Assembly: GCA_027625915.1 (NCBI GenBank)
Contig: JANTQA010000029.1
Coordinates: 9,920,001 to 9,984,000, forward strand
Direction: 5' to 3'
Source of the DNA: Anaeramoeba flamelloides
Taxonomy: Eukaryota > Metamonada > Anaeramoebidae
DNA: 64,000 nucleotides
Part shown: positions 11,601-21,059 of the stretch, piece by piece
Layout of the letters: every line of letters begins with the position of its first letter
How positions within the stretch are numbered: position 1 is the first letter of the stretch
Position numbers and translations under genes: made by a program
The notes under the pieces: generated by a model
Told to the model about the DNA's origin: nothing
Seen by the model: only the letters and a program-made list of their open reading frames with translations
Databases searched by the model: none

Positions 11601-14600
11601 AATTCACTGTTATATAAATAAATTGGGTAAACATCCAAATTATAAAAATTGTGATACCCAAAAACAAATTAGGTGACAATAATAAAAAATCTTTGATATT
11701 ACGATCTTTTGCTTTCGTTTGAATATCATTTTCAAATTTATTTTGATCGGAATTTCTTTTTGTTGACAATTTTTCGATTTCAAGTATAGTATCTATTTTT
11801 TGGATCTCATTCAATTCTATTTTATTCAACATTCTGTATTTAATTTTTTTTGGTACTTCTATTTTTACATTCTTAACTATCACTTTTCCATTTTGATTTT
11901 CATATACTGATCCCTCCTGCTCAATCATTTCAGATTCAGACAATGGTTTTAGAACAATTATCGATGAGGGTGATTTAGATCCTTTAACTTTCAAATGTGA
12001 TGGTGACAGTGACGGTGATGATGAAGATGAAGACGAAGATGAATCTGACAAAGGTGATGAAGAGAAAATATTCTCTTTTTTAGATTCCACATCAATTTTT
12101 GGATCTGTTTTTTCATATTTTTTTTTCACCAGAGCTTCAAATAGGGCAATTAGAAAAATACCTACTGAAGAAAAGAGTAGATAGAAATTCACGTTTCTAA
12201 ATTCATAATCATTTTTTTTGATTAACATTGGTGGCATCAGAAATATACTGATTATATAAAAGGAAGAGAACAATAAAAAATTCACCTGCGAATATTTTGG
12301 ATGGTTGTGCTTTGCAAAAAGAATTGAAAGAATCATAAAGAGGAGATTTAATGAGATTAAAATGATAAAGTTCATTTCGATAGGGTTCGAATGCCAATTT
12401 TTAATGATTAGTATTGTTTGTATAATTAACCAAGTCAAGAATTCTGGGATTACAATTATTAGAATTGGTATTCTTTTCACTTTTTCCTTCAGGGTCAAAT
12501 TTTTGAGATCAATTTTGGCAATTTTTACAACAATCAGTGTCAGAATGACAAGTCCACAACAGGAGATTAATAGAATGAACATTTCCATTTGTGTATCATA
12601 ATTTGTACTATCACCATCAGCATCACCAAAATTAATATTTTCAGGGATGATAAAGCACGAAATGGAATATAATGCCGAACTTGCAAGTATAAGCAATTTG
12701 GCAATTCTGGGATAATTACTGTTTTTTTTTTCCAAATACAACCCAATGACAAAGCAAATAAGAAATGAACTACATAATAATGAGATTGTAAACTGTTTTT
12801 TAATTGTATCATTTGATAAGAGTATGATCATTTGAATAATAATCCAGATTACAAATTCATTTAACGCTAGCAATAAAATAGGAGAGATTTTGAAAAAATT
12901 CTTATAATTAAGCGAACGTAAGGCAATGTTTGTCAATTTGAAGACTACAAGTGCAATTACTAATGTGCCAATCCAAGACGATAGCAAAAACCAGGCCGAA
13001 TTCTGTAAATCAAAGTCGTCCTTCTCCAAATACATCTGTGGTATTAGGAAATTGATGAGGGTATAAATACAGCCACTTAGAATAAAACAAAATTTGCCCC
13101 AATTTGGCCTTTTATATCTCAAACAGAGACTACCACTTACTAAACTAACCAAAAACGCAAGAACTAATAAAAATATTCTTACACCCTTATTTATTTTTTC
13201 CCAATTATAAATTAGGGATAGGAGTTGAAATATGCTCCAAGCTGCAAGGAGAAGCTTCCCATATAATTTTATGGGCGAATAATAAAAAAATAATTTGATT
13301 TTATTGTCCATGGACCCGTTCAAAGTGTTTTGACAAAATTTTTCAAGAACAATTGAGGCAAGAATTGTCATAGTCCAATTAACCAACAAGATATTAGAAA
13401 TGCTCTGAAGTTGGCCCAAATCTTCTTTCCAAAAAATTTTAGAAAATAAAACGGTACAAAAGCCATATTCAAATGAGGTAAATAAAAAGATGATCTTTGC
13501 AGTAGCATATTTTTGGTTTGTTTGAAATACTGTTCCCAGGGCAATCGGAATGATCAGATAATAGAGAAGTAATAATATTTTTTGGAAATTTTCATACATA
13601 TCCCAATTTATACAATGTAATACGAATTGATAAACAAACCAGATAATTAATTCAACAAGGATTAAACCAAAAATTCGGAACAATTGGATGCTGGTTCGTA
13701 ATTTTAGGAAAAAAAGGTGATTAAAAAATTGATACCCATCTCTAATGGTAAATTGGATCATATTTGAACAGATTTCAATAATCAAGATGAATGAAATGAA
13801 AAGAATTACCCACGTTATTAATAATACCCAGCAAATGGTTTGGCCACTCCAGTTTCCCTTCTTAAACTTTATAATCATATCTGCAATTAAAAAAATTGAT
13901 AATGTTGTAAAGCAACCATTTATTAAAAATAAATATTGAGCTATTTTATAATAATTGTCTGTTTTTGTGACCTTTTGGTAATATATCGCAAGTGCTAATA
14001 ATAAAAACATCACACTTAATAATATAATTACTCTTGCTGCTACAGGTACTTCATACCATTTCAGAATCAAATTAATTGTTTGTAAAATTAACCATACAGA
14101 TAATTCAACCAAACTTAATATCAAAACAATGATTGAATGATTGGTTATTGTCAGAAAAGGATTTTCTTTTTTATCAATAAATAGATAAACCAAGCAATAT
14201 GAGAATAATAATGTAAATAATCCTGAAATTAATATCAAATTACAAACCATTTGCAATTTCCAGAATTTTTTTTTTTCAATGATCATATCAGAGATCAGAA
14301 AAATTGTCATTATCACAAAAGATGAAAAAATACCTAAACAAACCCTTGGGGCTATTGTTTTGTAATTTCCATTTTTTGAAAATAAGTATCCCATAATCTG
14401 AAAAATAATTATGACCAATAATAAAATAATTACCCTTGCTGCTACAGGTACTTCATACCATTTCAGAATCAAATTAATTGTTTGTAAAATTAACCATACA
14501 GATAATTCAACCAAACTAAATATCAAAAGAATGGAAGAATAATTGGTTATTGTCAGGAAAGGATTTTCTTTTTTATCAAAAAATATATAAACCAAGAAAT

Positions 14601-16614
14601 ATGAGAGCAATAAAGTAAATACTCCTGAAATTAATATCAAATTACAAACAATTTGTAAAGACCAATTTAGGTTTTTATCTTCTTCAAAGATCATATCAGA
14701 GATCAGAAAAATTGACAATAGCACAAATACTGAAGAAATACCTAAACAAACCCTTGGGGCTATTATTTCGTAATTTCCCTTTTTTGAAAATAAGTATCCC
14801 ATAATCAGAAAAATAATAATTACAAATAATAAAATAATAACTCTTGCTGCTACAGGTACTTCATACCATTTCAGAATCAAATTAATTGTTTGTAAAATTA
14901 ACCATACAGATAATTCAACCAAACTTAACATCAAAACAACGAAAGAATGATTGGTTATTGTCAGGAAAGGATTTACTTTTTTATCAATAAAGAGATAAAC
15001 CAAGCAAAATGAGAGCAATAAAGTAAATAATCCAGAAATTAATATCAAATTACAAACCATTTGGAAAGACCAGAATTTTTCTTTTTCTTCTTCTTCCTTC
15101 AACATATCAGAGATCAGAAAAATTGTCATTACCACAAAAGATGAAGAAATAAATAAGCAAATCTTTGGGGCTATTATTTTGTAATTTCCCTTTTTTGAAA
15201 ATAAGTACCCCAAAATCAGAAAAATAATAATCATAAATAATAATATAATAACTCTTGCTGCTACAGGCACTTCATGCCATTTCAGAATCAAGTTAATTGT
15301 TTGTATAATTAACCAATCACATAATTCAACCAAACTAAATAAAAAAACAATGATTGAATGATTGGTTATTGTCAGAAAAGGATTTTCTTTTTTATCAATA
15401 AATAGATAAACCAAGCAATATGAGAGCAATAATGTAAATAATCCTGAAATTAATATCAAATTACAAACCATTTGTAAAGACCAGAATTTTTTTTTTTCTT
15501 CTTTAAACATATCAGAGATCAGAAAAATTGTCATTATCACAAATACTGAAGAAATACCTAAACAAACCCTTGGGGCTATAGGTTCGTAATAATCATTTTT
15601 TGAAAATAAGTATCCCAAAATAAGAAAAATAATAATCATAAATAATAATATAATAACTCTTGCTGCTACAGGTACTTCATACCATTTCAGAATCAAATTA
15701 ATTGTTTGTAAAATTAACCATACAGATAATTCAACCAAACTTAACATCAAAACAACGAAAGAATGATTGGTTATTGTCAGGAAAGGATTTTCTTTTTTAT
15801 CAATAAATAGATAAACCAAGCAATATGAGAGTAATAAAGTAAATATTCCAGAAATTAATATCAAATTACAAACCATTTGGAAAGACCAATCTCGGTTTTT
15901 ATCTTCTTCAAAGATCATATCAGAGATCAGAAAAATTGACAATATTACAAATACTGAGGTAATAAATAAACAAACCCTTGTGATTAGTTCATAATTTTCC
16001 TTTCTTGATGAGAAGTATCCCAGAGAGAACAAAAATATAATTATTAATAATAAAATAATAACTCTTACTGCTATAGTTTTTAGGTTCCATGTCAGGGCTA
16101 GTTCCATTGTTTGTGTTAATATAAAGCATAAAAAAATTAATATTAAAAAGATAATTTCAGGCAATTTTTGAACAAGTGCCGCTTTTTCCAAATCATGAAC
16201 CTCAAGATCAAACCTTTTGATCGTAATTTTGATAAGTATTATATATTCAAATAATAAAACAAGACTGATCACTGCAATGAGTTGTAAAACAGTAGTTTTC
16301 TGATTTTCACTGAGTAAACCTGCTTTTTGATCAAGAACAATAATGAGAAGAATGGTTGATACACTGGCAAGAAGAGTACCAAAAAAAAAGATAATTCTTG
16401 ATACAACCATCTTTTGTTTGAGATGAAAGAGATACGAAAGTATATAGAGTGGGCAACAGAAGAACAGTAATATGACAATTTTTAAAATAAAATGGATACT
16501 TTCCCATTCTTCTATTAAAAGCCATACAATCCCAGAATAAATGGATAACCCGCCAAAAAATAATAAAAAATTAACCAAATAAAGACATACATTTTCCTTA
16601 TTTAGTCTCAACAT
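8638..16614 (-). CDS. Giant polytopic membrane protein of tandem DUF2157-like modules
   Basis: A single uninterrupted frame of about 2658 residues runs from the first in-frame ATG (16614) to TAA. The frame stays open upstream to about 16771 without an ATG, so a 5' exon is possible. The protein is almost wholly hydrophobic: about 14 modules of about 135 residues, each with roughly four membrane spans. A typical module contains IFLISDM, a W-S-L-Q-M loop, CLVYLFIDKKENPFLTI, then WLILQTINLILKWYEVP and AARVIILL. Modules 1-5 and 12-13 are nearly identical, while 6-11 have diverged. A Ser-rich charged linker (about residues 1505-1640) and a Glu/Thr/Lys linker (about 2170-2280) split three membrane blocks. 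The acidic Asn/Asp-rich C-tail is probably cytosolic. The pattern 'W-x-x-VP-x-x-x-R, membrane span, then FLI-x-DM', the N-terminal 'G-W-L-W' start and the C-terminal R-x-x-x-NLG...ITKYFE-like end resemble the prokaryotic DUF2157/DUF4401 membrane family. That assignment is by eye. Function is unknown. Confidence 0.8.
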   Translation of the reverse strand: MLRLNKENVCLYLVNFLLFFGGLSIYSGIVWLLIEEWESIHFILKIVILLFFCCPLYILSYLFHLKQKMVVSRIIFFFGTLLASVSTILLIIVLDQKAGLLSENQKTTVLQLIAVISLVLLFEYIILIKITIKRFDLEVHDLEKAALVQKLPEIIFLILIFLCFILTQTMELALTWNLKTIAVRVIILLLIIIFLFSLGYFSSRKENYELITRVCLFITSVFVILSIFLISDMIFEEDKNRDWSFQMVCNLILISGIFTLLLSYCLVYLFIDKKENPFLTITNHSFVVLMLSLVELSVWLILQTINLILKWYEVPVAARVIILLFMIIIFLILGYLFSKNDYYEPIAPRVCLGISSVFVIMTIFLISDMFKEEKKKFWSLQMVCNLILISGLFTLLLSYCLVYLFIDKKENPFLTITNHSIIVFLFSLVELCDWLIIQTINLILKWHEVPVAARVIILLFMIIIFLILGYLFSKKGNYKIIAPKICLFISSSFVVMTIFLISDMLKEEEEKEKFWSFQMVCNLILISGLFTLLLSFCLVYLFIDKKVNPFLTITNHSFVVLMLSLVELSVWLILQTINLILKWYEVPVAARVIILLFVIIIFLIMGYLFSKKGNYEIIAPRVCLGISSVFVLLSIFLISDMIFEEDKNLNWSLQIVCNLILISGVFTLLLSYFLVYIFFDKKENPFLTITNYSSILLIFSLVELSVWLILQTINLILKWYEVPVAARVIILLLVIIIFQIMGYLFSKNGNYKTIAPRVCLGIFSSFVIMTIFLISDMIIEKKKFWKLQMVCNLILISGLFTLLFSYCLVYLFIDKKENPFLTITNHSIIVLILSLVELSVWLILQTINLILKWYEVPVAARVIILLSVMFLLLALAIYYQKVTKTDNYYKIAQYLFLINGCFTTLSIFLIADMIIKFKKGNWSGQTICWVLLITWVILFISFILIIEICSNMIQFTIRDGYQFFNHLFFLKLRTSIQLFRIFGLILVELIIWFVYQFVLHCINWDMYENFQKILLLLYYLIIPIALGTVFQTNQKYATAKIIFLFTSFEYGFCTVLFSKIFWKEDLGQLQSISNILLVNWTMTILASIVLEKFCQNTLNGSMDNKIKLFFYYSPIKLYGKLLLAAWSIFQLLSLIYNWEKINKGVRIFLLVLAFLVSLVSGSLCLRYKRPNWGKFCFILSGCIYTLINFLIPQMYLEKDDFDLQNSAWFLLSSWIGTLVIALVVFKLTNIALRSLNYKNFFKISPILLLALNEFVIWIIIQMIILLSNDTIKKQFTISLLCSSFLICFVIGLYLEKKNSNYPRIAKLLILASSALYSISCFIIPENINFGDADGDSTNYDTQMEMFILLISCCGLVILTLIVVKIAKIDLKNLTLKEKVKRIPILIIVIPEFLTWLIIQTILIIKNWHSNPIEMNFIILISLNLLFMILSILFAKHNHPKYSQVNFLLFSSFYIISIFLMPPMLIKKNDYEFRNVNFYLLFSSVGIFLIALFEALVKKKYEKTDPKIDVESKKENIFSSSPLSDSSSSSSSSSPSLSPSHLKVKGSKSPSSIIVLKPLSESEMIEQEGSVYENQNGKVIVKNVKIEVPKKIKYRMLNKIELNEIQKIDTILEIEKLSTKRNSDQNKFENDIQTKAKDRNIKDFLLLSPNLFLGITIFIIWMFTQFIYITVNWKTLGNPEKYIVIILYNILFMLAGSISQIYKHIKIAEGFIFLEACYLIVTIFLIADILAIKWGFQSVLNLIFISIVGIVILSLVVIHFFNHYHFKELSKTNFFSYLKTLPLVYILFCCWALLQTINLILEWNDVPVAARVIILLLVIIIFQIIGDFVSKKGDFMTIPRVCLFISSLFVLLSIFLISDMIFEEDKNRDWSLQMVCNLILISGIFTLLLSYCLVYLFIDKKENPFLTITNHSFVVLMLSLVELSVWLILQTINLIRKWYEVPVAARVIILLLVIIIFQIMGYLFSKNGNYKTIAPRVCLGIFSSFVIMTIFLISDMFKEEKEEFWSLQMVCNLILISGLFTLLFSYCLVYLFIDKKENPFLTITNHSIIVLILSLVELSVWLILQTINLILKWYEVPVAARVIILLSVMFLLLALAIYYQKVTKTDNYYKIAQYLFLINGCFTTLSIFLIADMIIKFKKGSSHLFESIYWVLFFCWVFLSLCSFFIKIFCLNFDHNKGNQALDNKNEDKNTKKIEIEIIEKGKVYVLGGREKAETEKEKEKERERKIDLETETETETETETGTELETEKTKEKGKVTVKVNTRHGDTHRYEKKEKKYNSQFLKQYPLLFLLSAVEFLIWTIFVIVTYTPEERNLGILCFSIVLILSCIFLLQSYKYKHKRFTRVIFVSSSIILLFLSIALLSRILKNNSLFYLFFAVIFICVSYFAKSTIFYLLFFFFTILYNIFAFMDIRLSFIGLLFFGIIHYLASVFYRIHLKRLQTISILVTINYIYILLYLQSYEALIIDAPISPEFELPKLVPILLILGIIILFSVYILYCYSQKFPKIKNEIIYIISLIAFPGVFLFISCRSQNTEFLIFVWIILILFTILFSTFVIFLGYIYLKNYIVNLGVFFLCFTIITKYFEIILLSFKETVFVALTLILGGVLFLLVGFYANKMRKQIINRNKRLMNEKDNDRKIGNQFENANDSDNDNELGIVIDD
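9840..9990. repeat. Hexanucleotide-like coding repeat (Glu-Thr linker)
   Basis: Within the giant membrane gene, alternating TCTGTT / CTTTTT hexamers (plus strand) encode Glu-Thr and Glu-Lys dipeptide runs in the second cytosolic linker. Replication slippage is the likely source, and the length is probably variable between strains. Confidence 0.75.
10200..10790 (-). repeat. Near-identical internal duplication, copy 1 (modules 13/14)
   Basis: These bases of the membrane gene match 13863-14445 almost base for base, apart from a short variable loop near 10600-10630 (14252-14283). Silent sites match as well as coding ones, so the copies were made or homogenised recently. Confidence 0.85.
13863..14445 (-). 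repeat. Near-identical internal duplication, copy 2 (modules 5/6)
   Basis: Partner of 10200-10790, with the same gene and orientation. The two lie 3.7 kb apart with diverged modules between them, which fits gene conversion or unequal exchange better than simple adjacent duplication. Confidence 0.85.
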
Positions 16615-16823
16615 TAACAAAAAACAAAATTTTTTCTTTGATGAAAAAATGTTTAAGATTACTTGTTCTAAAAGACCAACTTTTTCACTTTTTGAACCAA
16701 CATGCACTTTGAAAGTGTTTGAAAGTGTTTTTATGAAGGGTTGTAAATTGACTGAAAGTTTGAAAAGACTTTAATATAATCAAATTCATGTGATTTTTTA
16801 GAGTGTGTGTCTACTAAAAAGTC

Positions 16824-16843
16824 TTCAAGTCTTTTGACTTGAA
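16824..16843. other. Perfect 8-bp hairpin upstream of the membrane gene
   Basis: TTCAAGTC, a TTTT loop, then GACTTGAA. It lies about 210 bp upstream of the first ATG. Its role is unknown; it could be a protein-binding site or chance. Confidence 0.5.
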
Positions 16844-17918
16844 TTATATTTGAAATTCATTTTAAAAAAATTTTTTTTTTTTTTAGAGAAAAAGAATTTT
16901 TGTTTTTGGAAAAAATTAGTTTATGATTGATCATTTTTTGAATGAGTTTTTGAAAGTCTTTTTCCAAATTAAATTGTTGTATCATCTAAATATTTTTGTC
17001 ATTAATCTTTTTTCGGAAAATATTTTTCAAAAAAACGAATTAAATTATGGGATGTGATAAGGGTGATCTATATCTAATATTCAAGTTCGAAAATATAGTT
17101 CTGATTAAAATGAAAAAATAAATTAATGATCTTTGAATTTTTACTTGATCCTCAAAGAAATAATCACAACTATTCAAATCGCCTCAATGAAATTCCATGA
17201 TGTTTTTCTCTTTTTTTTATTTTTTTAATAAGTAAAAGAGATTATCTTTAAGAAAGTAAAAATCAATTTGACAAATAATATTTGGGATTGTCAAACTCAA
17301 TGTTAATGGTTCTTTCAGAAACTCCTTAGTTTTGTGTTCAAAATTTTTTACATCAATTAGCTTTAAAAATACTATACTTGCGAAAGGTTTTTTGAATTCC
17401 TGTATAAAAATAAAGTATTTTATTAATTTTTCAAACCAAATCATGAGAATACTAATTTTGAAAAAAGAGGGTTACTGTTACTATTAAAATCCTGTTGACG
17501 AAGGGTTAAAAATTTGGATCTTGGATATTTTTGATGAACTGAAAATAAAAATAGAAATCACAAAAATATCTTCCAATAATCGAGAGAAAAATATGAACTG
17601 GGTTCTACTAATCATTGTTCAGGTTTTATTATTTTTAGTTTTTTCTAATCAAAATGAATTATTTTTAGCTACTGTTAAAATCAAACTAAACTACTCAAAA
17701 TTTTATCTAAAAGATCCATAAGGAACTTTGTGTAATCACAAAAACATCATTTCTTCTTTAATTTTGTGAAGATATTTGGGTTTGTTTAACTTACCATATG
17801 TACAAAATTTCCGAACTTGAAATAAAATTTTTCATTTTTTTATTGGTAAATAACAGGATAACTAATCTTAAAGCAAGCAAATAAAAAATTTCAATAAATA
17901 AGTTTTTTGCGGATTTGT
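16844..17918. other. Intergenic spacer, nothing recognised
   Basis: No gene with recognisable similarity is present. Short open frames on both strands (for example 17217-17444 and 17521-17721) have the AT-driven composition expected by chance and no conserved motif. Confidence 0.5.
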
Positions 17919-18679
17919 TTAAGGGATTAGCATCTACAAAGGAGAAGTCTAGGATCAAAGTATGTTGTTATTGGACATAACTACAATAGTATTACATTGT
18001 TCAAATGTCTCTAAAAAATCGATTAGTCAAGTAGTAATATTTTTTAATACTCATCAATTAAAAAATGATCTATGTATTAGTAAAAAAACCCAACAATTTC
18101 AGAATAAAATCTGCATTTTGCCATAAATTTAAAGGTTGAATTATCAATATTCAGACTACAAAGTCACAAAATATCTTTCTTAAATTTGTGGCAAAATGTA
18201 GATTAGTTACTAAAAAATTCTTTTTTTTGATATAAAATTAAATAATTAACGAATAAATTTTTTTTGACAAATTATTTCTGAAATCATGGAAATATATTGA
18301 TGCTACAAATATCTTTATCAATGTAAACAAAACTAATCAGTCTTTGTACTTTTATGTTGATGATTATTGAGTAAATCTTTGAAATTCAAAAATTATTAAA
18401 ATAGTTACTATTGGAAGTTCTAAATCTAAATTAGTAAATACCAGAATATTGTATTTTGGGTTTCTATTTTTAGATTTGGAAAAGGAATTAAAAAAAAAAA
18501 TTCAAAAAATGGAAATTTTTTAATTGTGATCATTAGTAAAAAATGTAATAATTTATTGTAAAATAAGATTTATAATAGATTTTTTAGAGCTATTCGAGCC
18601 ATGGTGCACTAATATCATTTACACCCAATTACAACATACTTTGATTATAGAGAAAGTTATGGTAACGCTAATCCCTTAA
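17919..18679 (+). mobile_element. TTAA-flanked non-autonomous DNA transposon (family E), copy 1
   Basis: The element begins TTAA-GGGATTAGC and ends GCTAATCCC-TTAA. The terminal inverted repeats stretch about 55 bp, sharing 'ATCAAAGTATGTTGT' in both arms. A related 780-bp copy is at 46715-47494. There is no coding frame. TTAA target duplication is the hallmark of piggyBac-type elements, but the terminal GGG differs from the usual piggyBac CCC start, so the superfamily is only suggested. Confidence 0.8.
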
Positions 18680-18789
18680 GGAAGAGAAATCAAAAAAATC
18701 CCAAATTTGTAAAATTGATAGTGAAAATGGTGGAAATTGAATAGATAATTTGGTAGAATTATTTCTTGGATAAATCATAAGTTTTTATG

Positions 18790-19075
18790 AAAATACATAA
18801 AGTTATTTTAAAAAAGTGAAAACTTTTTTTTTTATGATTTTGTAAGAATTAAAACTTTTGTAAAGTTTTTTGTTTTAATATGGTGAAAACTTTTTTTAAA
18901 AAAAGTGCTTTCCTTCACACCCTAACCTCGACACCACATTTCAAGCTTGATCCTAACTTGAATAATTATAAAAAACTTGTAAAAGTTTTAATTCTGAATT
19001 TTTTTTTACTTTTTTAAAATAGAAAACTTGATAATAAGTTATAAAAAAGTAAAAACTTTTTTAAAACGGTTATAT
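18790..19075. repeat. Foldback repeat
   Basis: Blocks 'GAATTAAAACTTTTGTAAAG' (near 18848) and 'ACTTGTAAAAGTTTTAATTC' (near 18975) are inverted complements, and outer AAAAAAGT / ACTTTTTT words are also mirrored. The centre (18915-18960) is unusually GC-rich for this window. It looks like a small foldback element without clear target duplication. Confidence 0.5.
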
Positions 19076-19189
19076 TAGAATAATTACAGTATATTATTGA
19101 TAAAAATTTCAGACCTGAAAATAATACAAGATATGATTTTTATAAAACATGATGAACAAAATTTGAAAGGTATACTAAACAAAAATTCA

Positions 19190-19690
19190 AAATTTTCTAC
19201 ACAACTAAAAGGTTAAAAACATTCACAATAATATAATTTCCTTCAAATTGGAGATAATTTTGATTTTTTGAAAATCCTGAAAACCATTTTTTCATCTTTT
19301 AGTTTTTGTTTTCATTTCTTTTTTTGAATTATGTAACTTGTTTTGTTTAATCAATAATTTTTTTCTCAACAATAGATATTATATTAAAGTTGAGTTATTC
19401 CAAATAAAAGAACACAAAAAAAAAATAGTTGGTAGTATCTAACCATTTGATCGATCAATATTCCTAATAGAATTTAAATAAATTTACCAATGTATTTTTT
19501 TGTTTTACTCTCTCCAAAATTTTTAACACACCCATGATTTATTTGTATTGATAATTATTTATTTATTTTTTGATTTGTGAGTATTGTAATTTTTAAATAA
19601 GTGTTAACATTTCAATTAGCGAATGGTTTTAATTTGGTATTTCTTCGTGAATTGATTAAAATAAGTTTTTTTTTTCACAAATCGAATTTT
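19190..19690 (-). repeat. Dispersed repeat family B, copy 1
   Basis: Matches 40640-41115 in the same orientation. Landmarks are 'CCAAAATTTTTAACACAC', 'AAATAAGTGTTAACATTTCA' and 'AATTTACCAATGTATTTTTT'. It is a diverged relative of family A read on the minus strand. Confidence 0.6.
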
Positions 19691-20116
19691 TGTGAGTTAA
19701 AAATTTTGAATTGGGGTTTATGTATTTTTTAATTCCTAAATTAAGAATTTTCTTTTATTTATAGAGTAAATTTTATAAAAATTTAATATTTATATTGGTG
19801 TACTGGACTAGTATAAAAAAATACATTGAAAATTCCAAGTTAGACAAACCTATTACTATAATTATCATTTCATGCTTGTTAATCAAGTTTATTCACAACA
19901 TAATTAATACCCCAGCACTTAAAAATCTTGAGGCTGTTGAATTTAATGTTGTTTATACTATTAAAATTTTTAAAAGTCTCTAGTCGAGAAATAAGGGATA
20001 TTTTTGAGTTAAAAAATTTTTAATGGATGTGACAATGAATTTTAGTTTCATTCAAGTTGGAGATATTTTTTTTGAATAAATAATAAAAAATAGTTTTGAA
20101 AACACTTTTATCACCA

Positions 20117-20155
20117 AAAAAAAAAAAAAAAACTAAAAAGCTGGGGGGGGGGGGG
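20117..20155. repeat. Poly-A tract followed by poly-G tract
   Basis: Seventeen A residues, a short AT spacer, then thirteen consecutive G residues at 20143-20155. A G13 homopolymer is remarkable in DNA this AT-rich. It could form a G-quadruplex or mark an assembly or sequencing artefact. Confidence 0.8.
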
Positions 20156-20164
20156 ATAGGTGAT

Positions 20165-20725
20165 AATAAATATTGGAAGTGTGCTAGATTTTCTTTGGTT
20201 TTTCGAATAAACGGAAATATTTATTGAATTTTCGATTTATTACAAAAATTTTAAAAAAAACTAACGAAAAGTCTTCCTATAGTTCCGTAGAGTGCATATG
20301 TTTGTTTTTAATTTCAGAAATAAATAGAAAATTTATCAAATTTGCCTTTCATTTATTAAATTAAAAAAAAAACATATAGGCGATTTTCTTGTGGTTTTCT
20401 GTTTTATTTGTTAAGTGTTCTAGGTTTTTTTGATGTTTTCTATTTTATTCCAGAAAATATATTTATTTTCGTTAGGTGTTTTTGAGTTTTTATTTATTTG
20501 TGAAGTGTTCTAGGTTTTTTTACTTTAGAAATAAACCGAAAATTTATTAAAATTTTCTGTTTATTTCGAAAGTAAAAAAAACATAACGAAAATCAATAGA
20601 TTTTCGAAATAAAATAGAAAGCCTCAAAAAAACCTAGAACACTTATCAAATAAATAGAAAACTCAAAAAAACCTAACGAAAATCTATCGTATTTTTCGAA
20701 TAAATAGAAAACTCAAAAAAAAAAA
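20165..20725. repeat. Foldback array of short inverted repeats
   Basis: The words 'GTGTTCTAGGTTTTTTT' and 'TTTTCGTTAGG' in the left half are mirrored by 'CAAAAAAACCTAGAACAC' and 'CCTAACGAAAATC' in the right half (arms about 20390-20520 and 20570-20720). Within each arm a roughly 35-bp motif is repeated. No coding frame. Confidence 0.65.
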
Positions 20726-20889
20726 ATATACGTGAAAGATATTTTTTTATTGTTATTGATAAAAAGAATATTTCTGAAATTTTTCTCTTTATATCGTATT
20801 TTAAAAAATAAAGTCAACATGGTGGTTTTCCAGAATTTAGAAGAATTTGTTAAACTCTTTGGTTTTTATCTATTCTTTGATAATCTTGT

Positions 20890-21030
20890 CAAATTAACAA
20901 AAGTGGATAATTTTTTAATTTGGTCAAGCAAAAGATATTACTAATTTTTATCTTGATATTTTAATTATTTTTCTTCTTCTCTTTTTTTTTATTTCAAAAA
21001 TTTACTTTAATTACTCCTTTCCTGCATTAA
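20890..21030 (+). repeat. Dispersed repeat family I, copy 1 (partial)
   Basis: Shares 'GTGGATAATTTTTAATTTGG'-like sequence, 'TTTTTCTTCTTCTCTTTTTT' and 'TTACTCCTTTC' with 31650-31900 and 42430-42770. Class unknown. Confidence 0.5.
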
Positions 21031-21059
21031 ATAAAAATATTACAATCATTTATACATCA

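Noticed and set aside
16615-16707. Longer start of the membrane protein at a GTG (16707)
   Set aside because: A GTG start is not expected in a nuclear gene. The first in-frame ATG is at 16614, though an upstream exon cannot be excluded.
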